From: JBBKWH01 sp037968855
GTDB taxonomy: Bacteria > Pseudomonadota > Gammaproteobacteria > Pseudomonadales > Moraxellaceae
Direction of reading: 5' to 3'
Assembly (NCBI GenBank): GCA_037968855.1
Contig: JBBKWH010000092.1
Location: 1 to 57,171, forward strand
DNA: 57,171 nucleotides
The number at the start of each line of letters is the position of its first letter. The stretch's first letter is position 1. Positions 17,186 through 26,899 of this stretch are shown here, one piece after another. Made by a program: the position numbers and the translations under genes. The notes beneath the pieces were generated by a model, which was not told where the DNA came from, searched no databases, and saw only the letters and a program-made list of their open reading frames with translations.

Positions 17186-17977
17186 ATGACCGAAATTTTG
17201 GCGATTGCCAATCAAAAAGGCGGCGTCGGTAAGACCACGACCGCAGTCAATTTGGCCGCGTCTTTGGGCGTGCTCAAAAAACGCGTGCTGTTAATTGACC
17301 TTGACCCACAAGGCAACGCCACCATGGGGTCAGGCGTCCAAAAAAATCAACTGCCCTACAGTGCAGCCGACGTGTTGCTTGAAGATGCCCCGATTGAAGC
17401 GGTGATCCAAAACACCAATGCCGGTTATCGTGTGATTGGCTCGAATCGTGAGCTATCGGGTGTTGAGTTGTCCTTGGTCGATAAGCCACGCCGCGAATAC
17501 GTGCTCAAAGATGCCTTGTCGCGGATTGAAAGCCAGTATGACTATATTTTGATTGACTGTGCGCCAAGTTTAAATCTATTGACTATCAATGCCTTGTGTG
17601 CAGCTAATGGCGTGATTATTCCCATGCAGTGCGAATATTATGCACTCGAAGGGCTGGCCGATTTGGCCACCACCATTGAACGGATTCAACAGACCTTAAA
17701 TCCGACCCTGCATATTCGCGGGGTGGTGCGCACACTGTTTGATCCACGTAATACCTTGTCCAATGATGTGTCGCGTGAGTTGGTCACTCATTTTGGCCCA
17801 CAGATGATGCAAACCATTATCCCGCGTAACGTGCGATTGGCCGAAGCGCCAGCACATGGCATGCCGGTATTGTTTTATGAAAAAGGCTCGCGCGGGGCGC
17901 TGGCCTATTTAAGCCTAGCCGCCGAAATGGTGCGCATGAGCAAAAAGAAAAAAGCCACAAAAGGATCAGTCGCATGA
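17186..17977 (+). CDS. parA: Chromosome partitioning ATPase ParA/Soj
   Basis: A 263-residue P-loop ATPase that moves ParB-bound origins apart. The deviant Walker A is near the N-terminus (IANQKGGVGKTTTAVNLA), with RVLLIDLDPQGNATMG (A') and YILIDCAPSLNLLTINAL (Walker B) following. It lacks the N-terminal DNA-binding domain of plasmid type Ia ParA, so it is a chromosomal Soj type. Its stop overlaps the parB start by four bases. Confidence 0.96.
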   Translation: MTEILAIANQKGGVGKTTTAVNLAASLGVLKKRVLLIDLDPQGNATMGSGVQKNQLPYSAADVLLEDAPIEAVIQNTNAGYRVIGSNRELSGVELSLVDKPRREYVLKDALSRIESQYDYILIDCAPSLNLLTINALCAANGVIIPMQCEYYALEGLADLATTIERIQQTLNPTLHIRGVVRTLFDPRNTLSNDVSRELVTHFGPQMMQTIIPRNVRLAEAPAHGMPVLFYEKGSRGALAYLSLAAEMVRMSKKKKATKGSVA

Positions 17978-18885
17978 GTCGTAAACGCGGATTGGCACAA
18001 GGACGCGGTCTGGATGCTTTACTCGGTTCGATCAAGCAAGCGCGTGATGAGGTACAAAGTAGCCAGCAACCGATAGCAGGGGCGACTTTAGACGAGTTAC
18101 CGCTGGATAGCTTACAGCGCGGTATCTACCAGCCGCGTCGCGAGATGGCGCCAGAAGCCCTTAATGATTTGGCTGACTCAATCAAGCGTCACGGCATTAT
18201 GCAGCCGATTGTGGTGCGACGTTTGGGCAGTAATGCGCCAGACGGTGCGCAGTACGAGATTGTGGCTGGTGAGCGTCGTTGGCGTGCAGCCCGCCTAGCG
18301 GGGCTGACGCATATTCCGGCGATTGTGCGCGATTTGCCAGACGAGTTGGCGATTGCACTGGCGCTAATCGAAAACATCCAGCGCGAAGATTTATCGCCAA
18401 TGGAACAGGCGCATGCCTTGCAGCGTTTTCATGATGAGTTTGGCATGAGTCATCAAGAAATTGCCGATGCAGTCGGCAAAGCGCGCACCACCGTATCTAA
18501 CTTGTTGCGTTTGATGAGTCTAGAAGACGATGTCAAAACCATGCTCGATCATGGTGATCTAGATATGGGCCATGCGCGGGCCATGTTGCCGCTTGATGCT
18601 GTGATGCAAGTGACGGTGGCGCGCCAAGTGGTCGATCGTGGTTTGTCAGTTCGGCAAACTGAGCAATTGATTCGCGATATTTTGCATCCACCAGCACCCA
18701 AGCCTGAGCGCCCAATCTTGCCGGATGTCGAGCAATTGACCCGTCGGTTGTCTGAGCGTTTTGGTGCAGAGGTGCAGATTGACCACAACGATAAAGGCCG
18801 TGGCCGGATGACCATTCGTTATCACTCACTCGATGAGTTGGACGGTATTTTGGCCATTATTGATCGTGATATTGAGTCGGCCTAA
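17974..18885 (+). CDS. parB: Chromosome partitioning protein ParB
   Basis: A 303-residue ParB/Spo0J CTP-dependent clamp that loads at parS. Visible are the N-terminal KRGLAQGRGLDALLG, the nuclease-like CTP-binding block with GERRWRAARLAGL and ALIENIQREDLSPMEQA, and the helix-turn-helix MSHQEIADAVGKARTTVSNL. The C-terminal dimer domain ends ELDGILAIIDRDI. ATGA overlap with parA implies coupled translation. No parS copy was noticed in this window. Confidence 0.96.
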   Translation: MSRKRGLAQGRGLDALLGSIKQARDEVQSSQQPIAGATLDELPLDSLQRGIYQPRREMAPEALNDLADSIKRHGIMQPIVVRRLGSNAPDGAQYEIVAGERRWRAARLAGLTHIPAIVRDLPDELAIALALIENIQREDLSPMEQAHALQRFHDEFGMSHQEIADAVGKARTTVSNLLRLMSLEDDVKTMLDHGDLDMGHARAMLPLDAVMQVTVARQVVDRGLSVRQTEQLIRDILHPPAPKPERPILPDVEQLTRRLSERFGAEVQIDHNDKGRGRMTIRYHSLDELDGILAIIDRDIESA

Positions 18886-18979
18886 CACACATGACTGCGA
18901 CAATCGTCTGGCTTGATGGTGTATGTGATGATCGGTGTGGCGCAGTCCGTTGCAATGCTGTTTTTGGAGAACAACAACA

Positions 18980-19687
18980 ATGTGGGAATTAGTCAGAGCG
19001 GGCGGTTGGTTGATGGCGCCGATTGTGCTGTGTTCGGTGTTGGCACTGGTGATTATTTTGGAGCGGGGTATTCGACTGCGGTTTCGCAAGATTGCCCCTG
19101 CGGGTCTGGCACAAAGCCTGATCAAAAAAATTGATCAAGGCCAATTGGACGAATCCACCTTACGGCAAATTCAGCATGGCAGCCCACTGGGTGATGTACT
19201 GGCGACCGGCGTGTTGCATGCCGCAGGGGGGTTGGACTATATGACCTTGCAAATGCAAAGCCGTGCCAGTACCCAGATTCATCGCTTGGAGCGACATCTC
19301 AACTTGCTTGGCACGATTGGCAATATTTCGCCATTGTTGGGCTTGCTCGGTACGGTGCTGGGCATTATTAGTGCATTTTTGGCCGTTAATGCTGGTGGCA
19401 TGACCGATCCGGCCATGATGGCTGGTGGCATCTCGCAAGCATTGATCACCACTGCTGCCGGTATGGTGGTGGCGGTGCCTGCACTGACGGGCTATCGTTA
19501 TTATCAACGGAAAGTAATTGATATTGCAGTCGAAATGGAAGAGCAAGCCAGCTTGCTGACCCAAGCCTTACTCGGGCCGGGTGTCGCGCCCCATGTCCGT
19601 ATGGATCACATGATTGCCGAAACCGACGGCCAGCCTGCCAGCGAAGGTTTATCGGCACGCGGTCATGTGTCTGGCCAGCCGTCATGA
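18980..19687 (+). CDS. exbB: ExbB/TolQ-type proton channel protein
   Basis: A 235-residue MotA/TolQ/ExbB family inner membrane protein that with ExbD forms a proton-driven motor powering TonB- or Tol-like transport. ATG 18980 (MWELVRAGGWLMAPI) has GGAG 13-16 bases upstream. The frame continues upstream without family similarity. Helix 1 is APIVLCSVLALVIILERGI. Helices 2 and 3 lie in the conserved TIGNISPLLGLLGTVLGII and GGISQALITTAAGMVVAVPA. It overlaps exbD by four bases. The exbB-exbD-msbA-lpxK order is known in Pseudomonas and Moraxellaceae relatives. Confidence 0.9.
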   Translation: MWELVRAGGWLMAPIVLCSVLALVIILERGIRLRFRKIAPAGLAQSLIKKIDQGQLDESTLRQIQHGSPLGDVLATGVLHAAGGLDYMTLQMQSRASTQIHRLERHLNLLGTIGNISPLLGLLGTVLGIISAFLAVNAGGMTDPAMMAGGISQALITTAAGMVVAVPALTGYRYYQRKVIDIAVEMEEQASLLTQALLGPGVAPHVRMDHMIAETDGQPASEGLSARGHVSGQPS

Positions 19688-20109
19688 AGTTTCGTAAACC
19701 ACAGGTTGAGCCGATTGAAATCAACCTCACGCCAATGATTGATTGCCTGTTGTTCTTGGTGGTGTTTTTGCTGCTCTCGACCACCTTTAACAAGTACAGC
19801 CGCTTAAATCTGGTATTGCCACAGGCCACGGGTGTACCCGAAGCCGAGCAGAAAAAAGCCATTGAAATTGCCGTCAATGCGGCGGGTCGTTACACCGTCA
19901 ATGGTCAAGATTTGGCCGGTGATGGTGAGGCCGAACTCAGCGCAGCGATTCGCCAAGCATCTGGTAATGATCATCAGCGTCCGATTGTGTTGGCTGCCGA
20001 TGGCAAAGCCACCCATCAATCGGTGGTTCGGGTGATGGATGTGGTGGGCAAACTTGGCTTTATGAATCTCAACATCAGTACCCGTATCCCTGCCGGAGAG
20101 CGTCCTTAA
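19684..20109 (+). CDS. exbD: ExbD/TolR family biopolymer transport protein
   Basis: A 141-residue ExbD/TolR protein: short cytoplasmic N-terminus, one membrane helix, periplasmic domain. The conserved INLTPMIDCLLFLVVFLLLS contains the proton-carrying Asp. The C-terminal part with PIVLAADGKATHQSVVRVMD is the usual periplasmic fold. The ATG overlaps the exbB stop, and the stop codon is immediately followed by the GTG start of msbA. Confidence 0.92.
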   Translation: MKFRKPQVEPIEINLTPMIDCLLFLVVFLLLSTTFNKYSRLNLVLPQATGVPEAEQKKAIEIAVNAAGRYTVNGQDLAGDGEAELSAAIRQASGNDHQRPIVLAADGKATHQSVVRVMDVVGKLGFMNLNISTRIPAGERP

Positions 20110-21843
20110 GTGACCAGCGTTGCGATTTATTTACGGCTTATCAACTATCTTCGGCCTTATTGGTGGGCGATTGTGTTGGTGGTGATTGGCTTTGCCATTA
20201 ACGCAGGCACTGAAGTGGCCGTTGCCAAGCTGATGCAGTTTATTATTGATGCGATCAACAATAACGACCGTAGCCAGATGAGCATGTTTCCGCTGCTGAT
20301 TATTGTGTTGTTTGTGGTGCGGGGCATTGGGGCGTTTTTGGGCAACTATTACAGCGCAGTGATTGCGCGTAATTTGGTCTATACCTTGCGGGTGCAAGTG
20401 TTTGATCAGTTATTGCGGTTGCCAACCAGTTTTTATTTGGCCAATGCCAGCGGGCATTTGTCGGCCAAGTTGATTTTTAACGTTGAGCAAGTCACCGGTG
20501 CCGCAACCGAATCGCTCAAAACCGTGCTGCGTGATGGCATGGTGGTGCTGAGTTTGCTCGGCTATTTGTTTTATAGCAATTGGCGCTTGTCGATGACCTT
20601 GCTGGTGGTGATTCCGCTGGTGGGCTTGTTGGTGCGCCAAGCCAGTAAGCGGTTTCGAAAATTGTCCAAGCAAGTACAAAACTCGATGGGCGACGTGAGC
20701 CATATCGTGACCGAGGCAATCAATGGCTATAGCGTGGTGAAAAACTACGGTGGCCAACCGTACGAACATCAACGCTTTGATCATGCCTCCAAAGAAAATC
20801 TGCAAAAAAGCCTGAAAATTACCGTGACCAATAGCATCAACACGCCTGCTGTGCAGTTGTTGATGGCGTCGGCGATGTCGGTGGTGGTGTGGTTGGCGTT
20901 ACAGCCACAGATTTTGGGCGATATTAGCGCGGGGCAGTTTATTGCCTATATCGCGGCGGCAGGCTTGCTGAGTAAGCCCGTCCGCGCCTTGACCGAAGTG
21001 AACGAAAAAGTCCAGCGCGGCATCTCGGCAGCCGAGTCGGTGTTTGAGTTGATTGATAGCCCTGCCGAAAAAGATGAGGGCGTGATTGATCAACCCTTAA
21101 GCGGTGCAATTCGATTTGATCAGGTCAGCTTTGCCTATCCGGATGGCACAATGGCATTGCATGATTTTAGTCTGGATGTAAAAGCTGGTCAGACCGTGGC
21201 CTTGGTCGGTCGTAGTGGGGCGGGTAAGACCACCTTGATCAACTTATTAATGCGTTTTCAAGAAGTGACTTCGGGACAGTTGTTGTTTGACGGCCAACCG
21301 ATTGATGCCTTGACCCTTGATTGCTTACGTCGGCAAATTGCCAGTGTCAGTCAGCAAGTGGTGCTGTTTGATCAAACCGTGCGCGGCAACATTGCCTATG
21401 GTCAACTGGCTGATAAAACTGATGAGCAGGTCAAAGCCGCCGCCGTTGATGCCTATGCCGATCAATTTATCAGTCAATTGCCCAATGGCTATAACACCTT
21501 GATTGGGCCAAATGGTCTGTCGTTATCCGGTGGTCAGCGGCAACGCTTGGCGATTGCGCGTGCTTTGCTCAAAGACGCGCCGATTTTGATTTTGGATGAA
21601 GCGACCAGTGCCTTGGACAATGAGTCTGAGCATTTTATTCAACAAGCCTTGGGCGCGGCGATGCAAGACCGTACCACCATTGTGATAGCCCACCGACTAT
21701 CGACTATTGAACAAGCCGATGTGATTGTGGTGTTGGATCAAGGCCGGATTGTCGAGCAAGGCAATCATGCCGAGCTACTAGCAAAAAATGGCCTGTATGC
21801 GCAAATGCACCAGCGCAACTTTGATGAAGACTTGCCGACATGA
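20110..21843 (+). CDS. msbA: Lipid A export ABC transporter MsbA
   Basis: A 577-residue half-transporter: six membrane helices (about 15-300) and an ATPase domain. Motifs are Walker A GRSGAGKTT, signature LSGGQRQRLAIARAL, Walker B ILILDEATSALD and the switch His in TIVIAHRLSTI. It flips lipid A-core across the inner membrane. The start is GTG directly abutting the exbD stop, with GGAGAG about ten bases upstream. It is followed by lpxK, the usual partner. Confidence 0.94.
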   Translation: MTSVAIYLRLINYLRPYWWAIVLVVIGFAINAGTEVAVAKLMQFIIDAINNNDRSQMSMFPLLIIVLFVVRGIGAFLGNYYSAVIARNLVYTLRVQVFDQLLRLPTSFYLANASGHLSAKLIFNVEQVTGAATESLKTVLRDGMVVLSLLGYLFYSNWRLSMTLLVVIPLVGLLVRQASKRFRKLSKQVQNSMGDVSHIVTEAINGYSVVKNYGGQPYEHQRFDHASKENLQKSLKITVTNSINTPAVQLLMASAMSVVVWLALQPQILGDISAGQFIAYIAAAGLLSKPVRALTEVNEKVQRGISAAESVFELIDSPAEKDEGVIDQPLSGAIRFDQVSFAYPDGTMALHDFSLDVKAGQTVALVGRSGAGKTTLINLLMRFQEVTSGQLLFDGQPIDALTLDCLRRQIASVSQQVVLFDQTVRGNIAYGQLADKTDEQVKAAAVDAYADQFISQLPNGYNTLIGPNGLSLSGGQRQRLAIARALLKDAPILILDEATSALDNESEHFIQQALGAAMQDRTTIVIAHRLSTIEQADVIVVLDQGRIVEQGNHAELLAKNGLYAQMHQRNFDEDLPT

Positions 21844-21888
21844 GCACGATGACGTGTTGGCGATTGGTTCAATATTTGCCGTATCAGC

Positions 21889-22905
21889 ATGCCTGATCTG
21901 AAGCAAGCCTTACCACGCGCATGGGCCAATCGTGCGCCGTGGTTACTGGCCCTGCTGCCGCTGTCAGCCTTATATGGCGCAGTAACCTCGCTCCAACGGC
22001 TGGCCTATCGGGTCGGCTATAAGCACGCCTATCGTGCGCCCGTGCCCGTGATGATCATTGGCAATATCACCGTGGGCGGCAGTGGCAAAACTCCGTTGAT
22101 TATTGCCTTAGTTGAATATTTGCGACAGCGGGGTGTACGCGTTGGCGTGATTAGTCGCGGTTATGGTGGCAATGGGCCGTTTCCACGGGTGGTACAGGCT
22201 GATGACTCGCCGGATCAAGTGGGTGATGAGCCGTTATTGATTGTGCAACAGACCCATGTGGCTTTGGCAGTTGGGCCAAATCGACAAGCCGCGATTGAGT
22301 GCTTGCTGGCGGCTGGGCCGTTGGATTTGATTTTAAGCGATGATGGCTTGCAGCATTTGGCTTTGGCTCGTGATTTGGAGTGGATTGTGCTGGATACCCG
22401 TCGTGGCTTGGGCAATGGCTGGCTGCTTCCGGCGGGGCCATTGCGTGAGTCGGCGCAGCGTTTACAAACCGCCACAGTGATTGAGCATGGGCCATCTAGC
22501 GCTGATCTACAGATGCAACTGGTGGCGGGTGCATTGCAGCCATTGCAGGTCAATGCAGCCAATCAAGCCAATCAAGCCAATCAAGCCACTGGCAGCGTCC
22601 CACAGGCAGGTATGCGGGTGCATGCGATGGCAGGTATTGGTGATCCAGCACGGTTTTTTGCTACGGTGCGCGAGTTGGGCTTTGTGCCGATTGAGCATCC
22701 CTTTGCCGATCATCATGCCTACCAAGCCAGCGATGTACAGTTTGATGATGGCTTGCCGATGCTGACCACGGCCAAAGATGCGGTGAAATTGCAGGCATTG
22801 GGGATATCCGGCTGGGTTGTGCCGGTGCAAGCGCAGTTGTCAGCGGGTTGTTATACTTTGCTGGATGCGCAGTTACAGGCATTGGGGTTGGTTTTTAAGG
22901 GTTAA
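21889..22905 (+). CDS. lpxK: Tetraacyldisaccharide 4'-kinase LpxK
   Basis: A 338-residue membrane-associated kinase that phosphorylates the 4' position of the lipid A disaccharide precursor. Family landmarks are the N-terminal hydrophobic helix, the P-loop MIIGNITVGGSGKTPLI, VISRGYGG, DDGLQHLALARD and the C-terminal LTTAKDAVKL. A run of three near-identical 9-base units (22558-22585) encodes NQANQANQA in a loop, a likely slippage product. Its stop overlaps the convergent modC stop by three bases. Confidence 0.94.
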   Translation: MPDLKQALPRAWANRAPWLLALLPLSALYGAVTSLQRLAYRVGYKHAYRAPVPVMIIGNITVGGSGKTPLIIALVEYLRQRGVRVGVISRGYGGNGPFPRVVQADDSPDQVGDEPLLIVQQTHVALAVGPNRQAAIECLLAAGPLDLILSDDGLQHLALARDLEWIVLDTRRGLGNGWLLPAGPLRESAQRLQTATVIEHGPSSADLQMQLVAGALQPLQVNAANQANQANQATGSVPQAGMRVHAMAGIGDPARFFATVRELGFVPIEHPFADHHAYQASDVQFDDGLPMLTTAKDAVKLQALGISGWVVPVQAQLSAGCYTLLDAQLQALGLVFKG

Positions 22906-23630
22906 ATTGTCGGTATCGCTTGAGCTATCTGTTGAATTTGCTCGCGCTCGACATCCATCACCACATCCCGCCACAACCGCCCCGCCTCACAATGCCAAAC
23001 TTCTGCATCAAGCTGTACGGCATCAGTAGGTTGATGAGTCACCAACACCAATGGAATGCCAAAGCGTTCGGGCACATGTTTTAAAAAATCCAAAATCTGT
23101 ATCCGTAAGCTGTGATTGAGGGCATTAAGCGGTTCATCTAATAGCAGACAACGCGGCGCAGCCAATAGCGTGCGGCCAAGGGCAACCCGTTGTTTTTCTC
23201 CGCCGGATAAATGCCGTGGCTGGCGTGTCAGTAAATGACCAATATCTAATAGCTCAATCACAAATGCTGGCTCAATCCGTCGCTGGTCTGGTGCGAGTAA
23301 GCGATAGCCATAGCGCAGGTTTTGTTCAACGGTGAGGTGGGGGAACAGCTGCCCGTCCTGCCACATCAAGCCGATTTGACGATGTTCGGGTGGCAAAAAA
23401 ATATGACGCTTGCGATCAGTTAAGCAGCGTCCAGCGACTTCAATCTGACCTTGATTGGGCCGATATAGACCAGCCAGCAGCATCAATAAACTCGACTTGC
23501 CCGCACCCGATGGCCCTAAAATCACGGTACATGGCGCAGACCAGTCGGCCTGCATATCAAGGCAAAAATTGCCCCGTTGATATTGCAGGTCAAAGCGTAG
23601 ATGTGGCGTCGTGCTGGAATGATTAAACAT
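22902..23630 (-). CDS. modC: Molybdate ABC transporter ATPase ModC (short form)
   Basis: A 242-residue ABC ATPase with Walker A LGPSGAGKSSLLMLLAGL, Q-loop in LMWQDGQLFPHLTVEQN, signature HLSGGEKQRVALGRTL and Walker B CLLLDEPLNAL. It powers molybdate import with ModB. Typical ModC proteins have about 350 residues with a C-terminal TOBE (molybdate-sensing) domain. This one stops after the ATPase domain, so it lacks TOBE. The start overlaps the end of modB by eight bases. Confidence 0.88.
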   Translation of the reverse strand: MFNHSSTTPHLRFDLQYQRGNFCLDMQADWSAPCTVILGPSGAGKSSLLMLLAGLYRPNQGQIEVAGRCLTDRKRHIFLPPEHRQIGLMWQDGQLFPHLTVEQNLRYGYRLLAPDQRRIEPAFVIELLDIGHLLTRQPRHLSGGEKQRVALGRTLLAAPRCLLLDEPLNALNHSLRIQILDFLKHVPERFGIPLVLVTHQPTDAVQLDAEVWHCEAGRLWRDVVMDVEREQIQQIAQAIPTI

Positions 23631-24330
23631 CAGACAGTCCTAAGCGACGCTGTTGTCGCTGACTAATCAGATGGCTGATCCAGAGCGCGGCAAAGGCCAG
23701 CAGCATGGACAAGATCACCAAGCGCATGGCCATCTGTTCGCCATTGGGTTGCTGAATAGCCGAGTAAATCGCTAACGGTAAGGTACGGGTCTGACCGTCA
23801 ATATTGCCGACAAAACTAATGGTCGCGCCAAATTCGCCCAAGCTACGGCCAAAGGCCAACACTGCCCCTGTCAACACACCCGCCGCCGACAAGGGCAGGG
23901 TCATGGTCAAAAACACCCGCCACGGCCCTGCACCGAGCAAACGAGCGGCTTGTTCAGTGCGTCGATCAATGCCTTGCATCGCCAAGCGAATTGGCTGCAC
24001 AAATAACGGCACACTCATCACCATAGAGGCCACGACTGCGCCCGTCCAATGAAACGGCAGCACAATGCCAATCTTGGCCAACAGTTGCCCGCCCAAACCT
24101 TGCTGACCAAAAAATAACAACAGCAAATAACCCGGTACGACTGGTGGTAAGACCATCGGCAACAAGATCAGCGCTTCGACAATTGACTTGCCCCAAAACG
24201 ATACTCGCGCCATCAGCCATGCCAGTCCAATCGCCGGAAGCAGACTGAGCAACACACACCAACATGCTACTTTGACCGATAGCCAAAGCGCACGAGATTC
24301 GTCAGGGGTGAGCGTAAGCACATCCATCAT
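23623..24330 (-). CDS. modB: Molybdate ABC transporter permease ModB
   Basis: A 235-residue permease with five or six membrane helices and the EAA-like loop GIDRRTEQAARLLGAGPWRVF that docks to ModC. The family block LPMVLPPVVPGYLLLLFFG is clear. ATG 24330 overlaps the modA stop (ATGA) and begins MMDVLTLTPDESRALWLS. The frame extends upstream inside modA, but that part is not conserved. Confidence 0.92.
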   Translation of the reverse strand: MMDVLTLTPDESRALWLSVKVACWCVLLSLLPAIGLAWLMARVSFWGKSIVEALILLPMVLPPVVPGYLLLLFFGQQGLGGQLLAKIGIVLPFHWTGAVVASMVMSVPLFVQPIRLAMQGIDRRTEQAARLLGAGPWRVFLTMTLPLSAAGVLTGAVLAFGRSLGEFGATISFVGNIDGQTRTLPLAIYSAIQQPNGEQMAMRLVILSMLLAFAALWISHLISQRQQRRLGLSDV

Positions 24331-25121
24331 GGCGTGCTGGCAAGGGTGAATTGCGGGCCAAGCTGAGCAAAGCCAAAACGTGTCCACAGTGGTTTTTGTG
24401 CAGGGTCTTGGGCATAGCGTATCCACTGTAACGCAGATTCTGCGCTTGGATCATCTGCCGAACGAATGGCCGCAATCGGATAGATAATCGGATCATGACT
24501 ACCAATCGGAAACACACCAATGGTTTTGACCTTGTTGCTGATTAACGCATCGGTTTGATAAACGATTCCGGCCTGACAGTCGCCACGCTCGACAAAGGCT
24601 AACGCCCCGCGCACATCTTCGGTGGGTACAATGCGCGATGCTATGCCCTGATACCAGCGCATCCATTGCAAGGCTTGTTTGCCATAACGACCGGCAGGCA
24701 CGCTATCAGGATTGCCCATACACAAGCGTCCGCTCATCCGTTGCGATAGTTTGATGCCCTTATTCATCGATAGGTGCAGGGTGGACGCAATGGGGCTAAT
24801 CAACACCAAGCGATTGGCCAACAGGTTGGTGCGGCTATTGGTCACAATGCGGTTTTGTTTGGCCAGTTCATCCATCCATGCTTGATCAGCCGAGATAAAT
24901 ACATCGGCTGGCGCACCTGCGGCAATCTGCCTTGCAAGGGTGGCGGATGAAGCAAACGAGGTTTGAATCTGCACGTCAGGATGGCTGGCTTGGTAGCGTT
25001 CGGCCAATGCGGTGACGGCGTTGCTGAGACTGGCAGCGGCGTAAATGGTCAGTGTTTCGGCATGCACAGTGCCGCCAACGACCAGCATGAGCAATGGTAA
25101 GAAAAAACCAGCACGGCGCAT
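24327..25121 (-). CDS. modA: Molybdate-binding periplasmic protein ModA
   Basis: A 264-residue binding protein with a signal peptide (MRRAGFFLPLLMLVVGGTVHA, cleavage about after residue 21). The mature part starts ETLTIYAAASLSNAVTALAE, with the ligand-binding GAPADVFISADQAWMD following. The stretch CMGNPDSVPAGRYGKQAL and VERGDCQAGIVYQTDA are also family features. The start at 25121 is chosen because it opens the signal peptide. A TTG 14 codons upstream is less likely. It heads the leftward modABC operon. Confidence 0.93.
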   Translation of the reverse strand: MRRAGFFLPLLMLVVGGTVHAETLTIYAAASLSNAVTALAERYQASHPDVQIQTSFASSATLARQIAAGAPADVFISADQAWMDELAKQNRIVTNSRTNLLANRLVLISPIASTLHLSMNKGIKLSQRMSGRLCMGNPDSVPAGRYGKQALQWMRWYQGIASRIVPTEDVRGALAFVERGDCQAGIVYQTDALISNKVKTIGVFPIGSHDPIIYPIAAIRSADDPSAESALQWIRYAQDPAQKPLWTRFGFAQLGPQFTLASTP

Positions 25122-25178
25122 GGCACAATCCAAAAGCGTTATGTTTGCTGGAATATAACGCAAGGATTGATGATTGGG

Positions 25179-26864
25179 CTATGGGGTTTGTGCTGGTGGA
25201 TTGTTGTTGGTGCATTGGTCAAACAGGGCTTGGAGTTCGGTGTTGGCGTGTAGACCATCGACGATCCTAAATTCTGTTTGCAAGCCTAGGATCTCACGGC
25301 ATTTCATTTTTTGCATTGTGATATGGCTAGGGATAGCACCTGCTAATTCTGGAAATTGCTTCTTTTTTTGCTCTCTCTCTTTGATCTTAATACAGGTTTT
25401 GATGATTTCTTGCCCAATCTGACTTGGCTCATTGGGCTGTGTGAGCGGGTTGGTGACTTGGTGTTGATACCAATGATCTGCATAGCCATCAAATGCCTCA
25501 CATAGCTTGGGTGTGACGATCAGATCGGTTTCTTTGTTGATTTGTGCCATCAGTGAGGCTGCGATATCGACGGGAATACCTGTCATCTGAGAGAAGCGAT
25601 ATTCTTCATCAGTATATTGCGGTGAAGCACTGGTGATGGCTGGTACGGTAGCGGGGACATCAGCCAATGGATCCGTATTGGCATACAGGGTTGTAACGGG
25701 TGGCGACGGTGTTGGCGTAAAGACTTCAGTAAATTGATCAATAAACGCATTACTGAGTTTGAGTAGCATGACCAAGATGATGGCAAACCAAATGGGATGC
25801 TGTTTAATCCATCTGCCCACCGAGCGATATTCTTGCAAGTTATTGGTCAAAGACTGCACTTGATCAATCTTGTCTCGACCAATCCGTAATAGCGCCAAGT
25901 CTGGAAACTGCTGCACAAAGACTCGAACCGTCGGCGTGACATCGCGTGCCATGTGTTTGCTGATCTTGTCGTGCTTGTCTAGCCGTTGCAGATCGGCCAG
26001 TTGTTGTTGTTTGCTGCTGTTGTCCTGTCGATGCCACAGGGTGTTTTGATCCAAAATTTGACTGATCCAATGCGATGCATAGCCCAGACGTTGTACCTGT
26101 CGGTATTCTTGCGCCCAAGCAAACTGATCGCTGGCGGCTTTAAAGGCTGGCCAGACAAAAGGGTATTCCATCCTTAGCAATAGTGCGCTGACTTGTTGTT
26201 CAAACGCGTCTCGACATTCAAAGGCTTCCAACACAGGCTGCTGCAATATGTGTGACAGCACGTTTTTGGGTGCAGCGCCTTTGAGCCAGCGTTGCTCTAG
26301 CGCTTGTACTAAGGGCTCAACCAACGCATCAGGGTCTTGGCTGTACCAGTCCTCATGCAAAGCGTCTACTGCAAGATCGGGTGGCGCACTAGGCAGTGGC
26401 GGTGGCTGTACAGCAGAAGAGGTTAGCGGTAATACAGGTGGTAATGCTGGGTTAAATGCTGGCCCATCTGCAAGATTGTGCGATGCAGCCTCAGGCTGAC
26501 TGTTGTCGAATACTGGTATCGGGGTTGAGGTGTTTGCTGATGAAGTGGTCTCTAGGTCGTCGTTTAAAAAGACAATTGGCTCAATGGTGATGTTGATCGT
26601 CGTTGGTGTTGGCTGCTCAGTATCGATAGCCGCGTTCGTCGCAGTCTCGTCGTCTGTATCGGATATATCCCATTGGTATTCGTCATCAGAAAAAACTGGC
26701 CGCCATTGCTGCGCTTGTTCATACGCTTCACGTAAACGCTCAAAGCCGGCTGGATCTGCGGCTTGGTCAATCTTTTTTAATTCGACCGCATAGGCGCGAC
26801 GGATGGTTTTTCGGTCATCCGTTGGTGCAATATTTAGCCGTTCAAAATACCAAGGCAGATCCAT
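25179..26864 (-). CDS. Membrane J-domain-like protein without HPD
   Basis: A 561-residue protein. Its first 55 residues align with J-domain cochaperones: WYFERLNIAPTDDRKTIRRA, then YAVELKK, then ADPAGFERLREAYEQAQ. The HPD tripeptide needed to stimulate Hsp70 is replaced by IDQ. An acidic, Pro/Thr-rich linker follows. One membrane helix lies near residue 365-385 (HPIWFAIILVMLLKLSNAFI), and a Cys-containing tail ends the protein. It lies 35 bases downstream of hscC in one operon, like the membrane J proteins DjlB/DjlC beside E. coli hscC. It is probably a partner of HscC, but through a degenerate J-domain. Confidence 0.7.
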   Translation of the reverse strand: MDLPWYFERLNIAPTDDRKTIRRAYAVELKKIDQAADPAGFERLREAYEQAQQWRPVFSDDEYQWDISDTDDETATNAAIDTEQPTPTTINITIEPIVFLNDDLETTSSANTSTPIPVFDNSQPEAASHNLADGPAFNPALPPVLPLTSSAVQPPPLPSAPPDLAVDALHEDWYSQDPDALVEPLVQALEQRWLKGAAPKNVLSHILQQPVLEAFECRDAFEQQVSALLLRMEYPFVWPAFKAASDQFAWAQEYRQVQRLGYASHWISQILDQNTLWHRQDNSSKQQQLADLQRLDKHDKISKHMARDVTPTVRVFVQQFPDLALLRIGRDKIDQVQSLTNNLQEYRSVGRWIKQHPIWFAIILVMLLKLSNAFIDQFTEVFTPTPSPPVTTLYANTDPLADVPATVPAITSASPQYTDEEYRFSQMTGIPVDIAASLMAQINKETDLIVTPKLCEAFDGYADHWYQHQVTNPLTQPNEPSQIGQEIIKTCIKIKEREQKKKQFPELAGAIPSHITMQKMKCREILGLQTEFRIVDGLHANTELQALFDQCTNNNPPAQTP

Positions 26865-26899
26865 AAAGAAAGATTCTTCTGTCGTTGTTCAGATGGTTG

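Noticed and set aside
22558..22585. Tandem 9-base repeat in lpxK as a regulatory element
   Set aside because: It is in frame, encodes NQA repeats in a loop, and is most simply explained by slippage.
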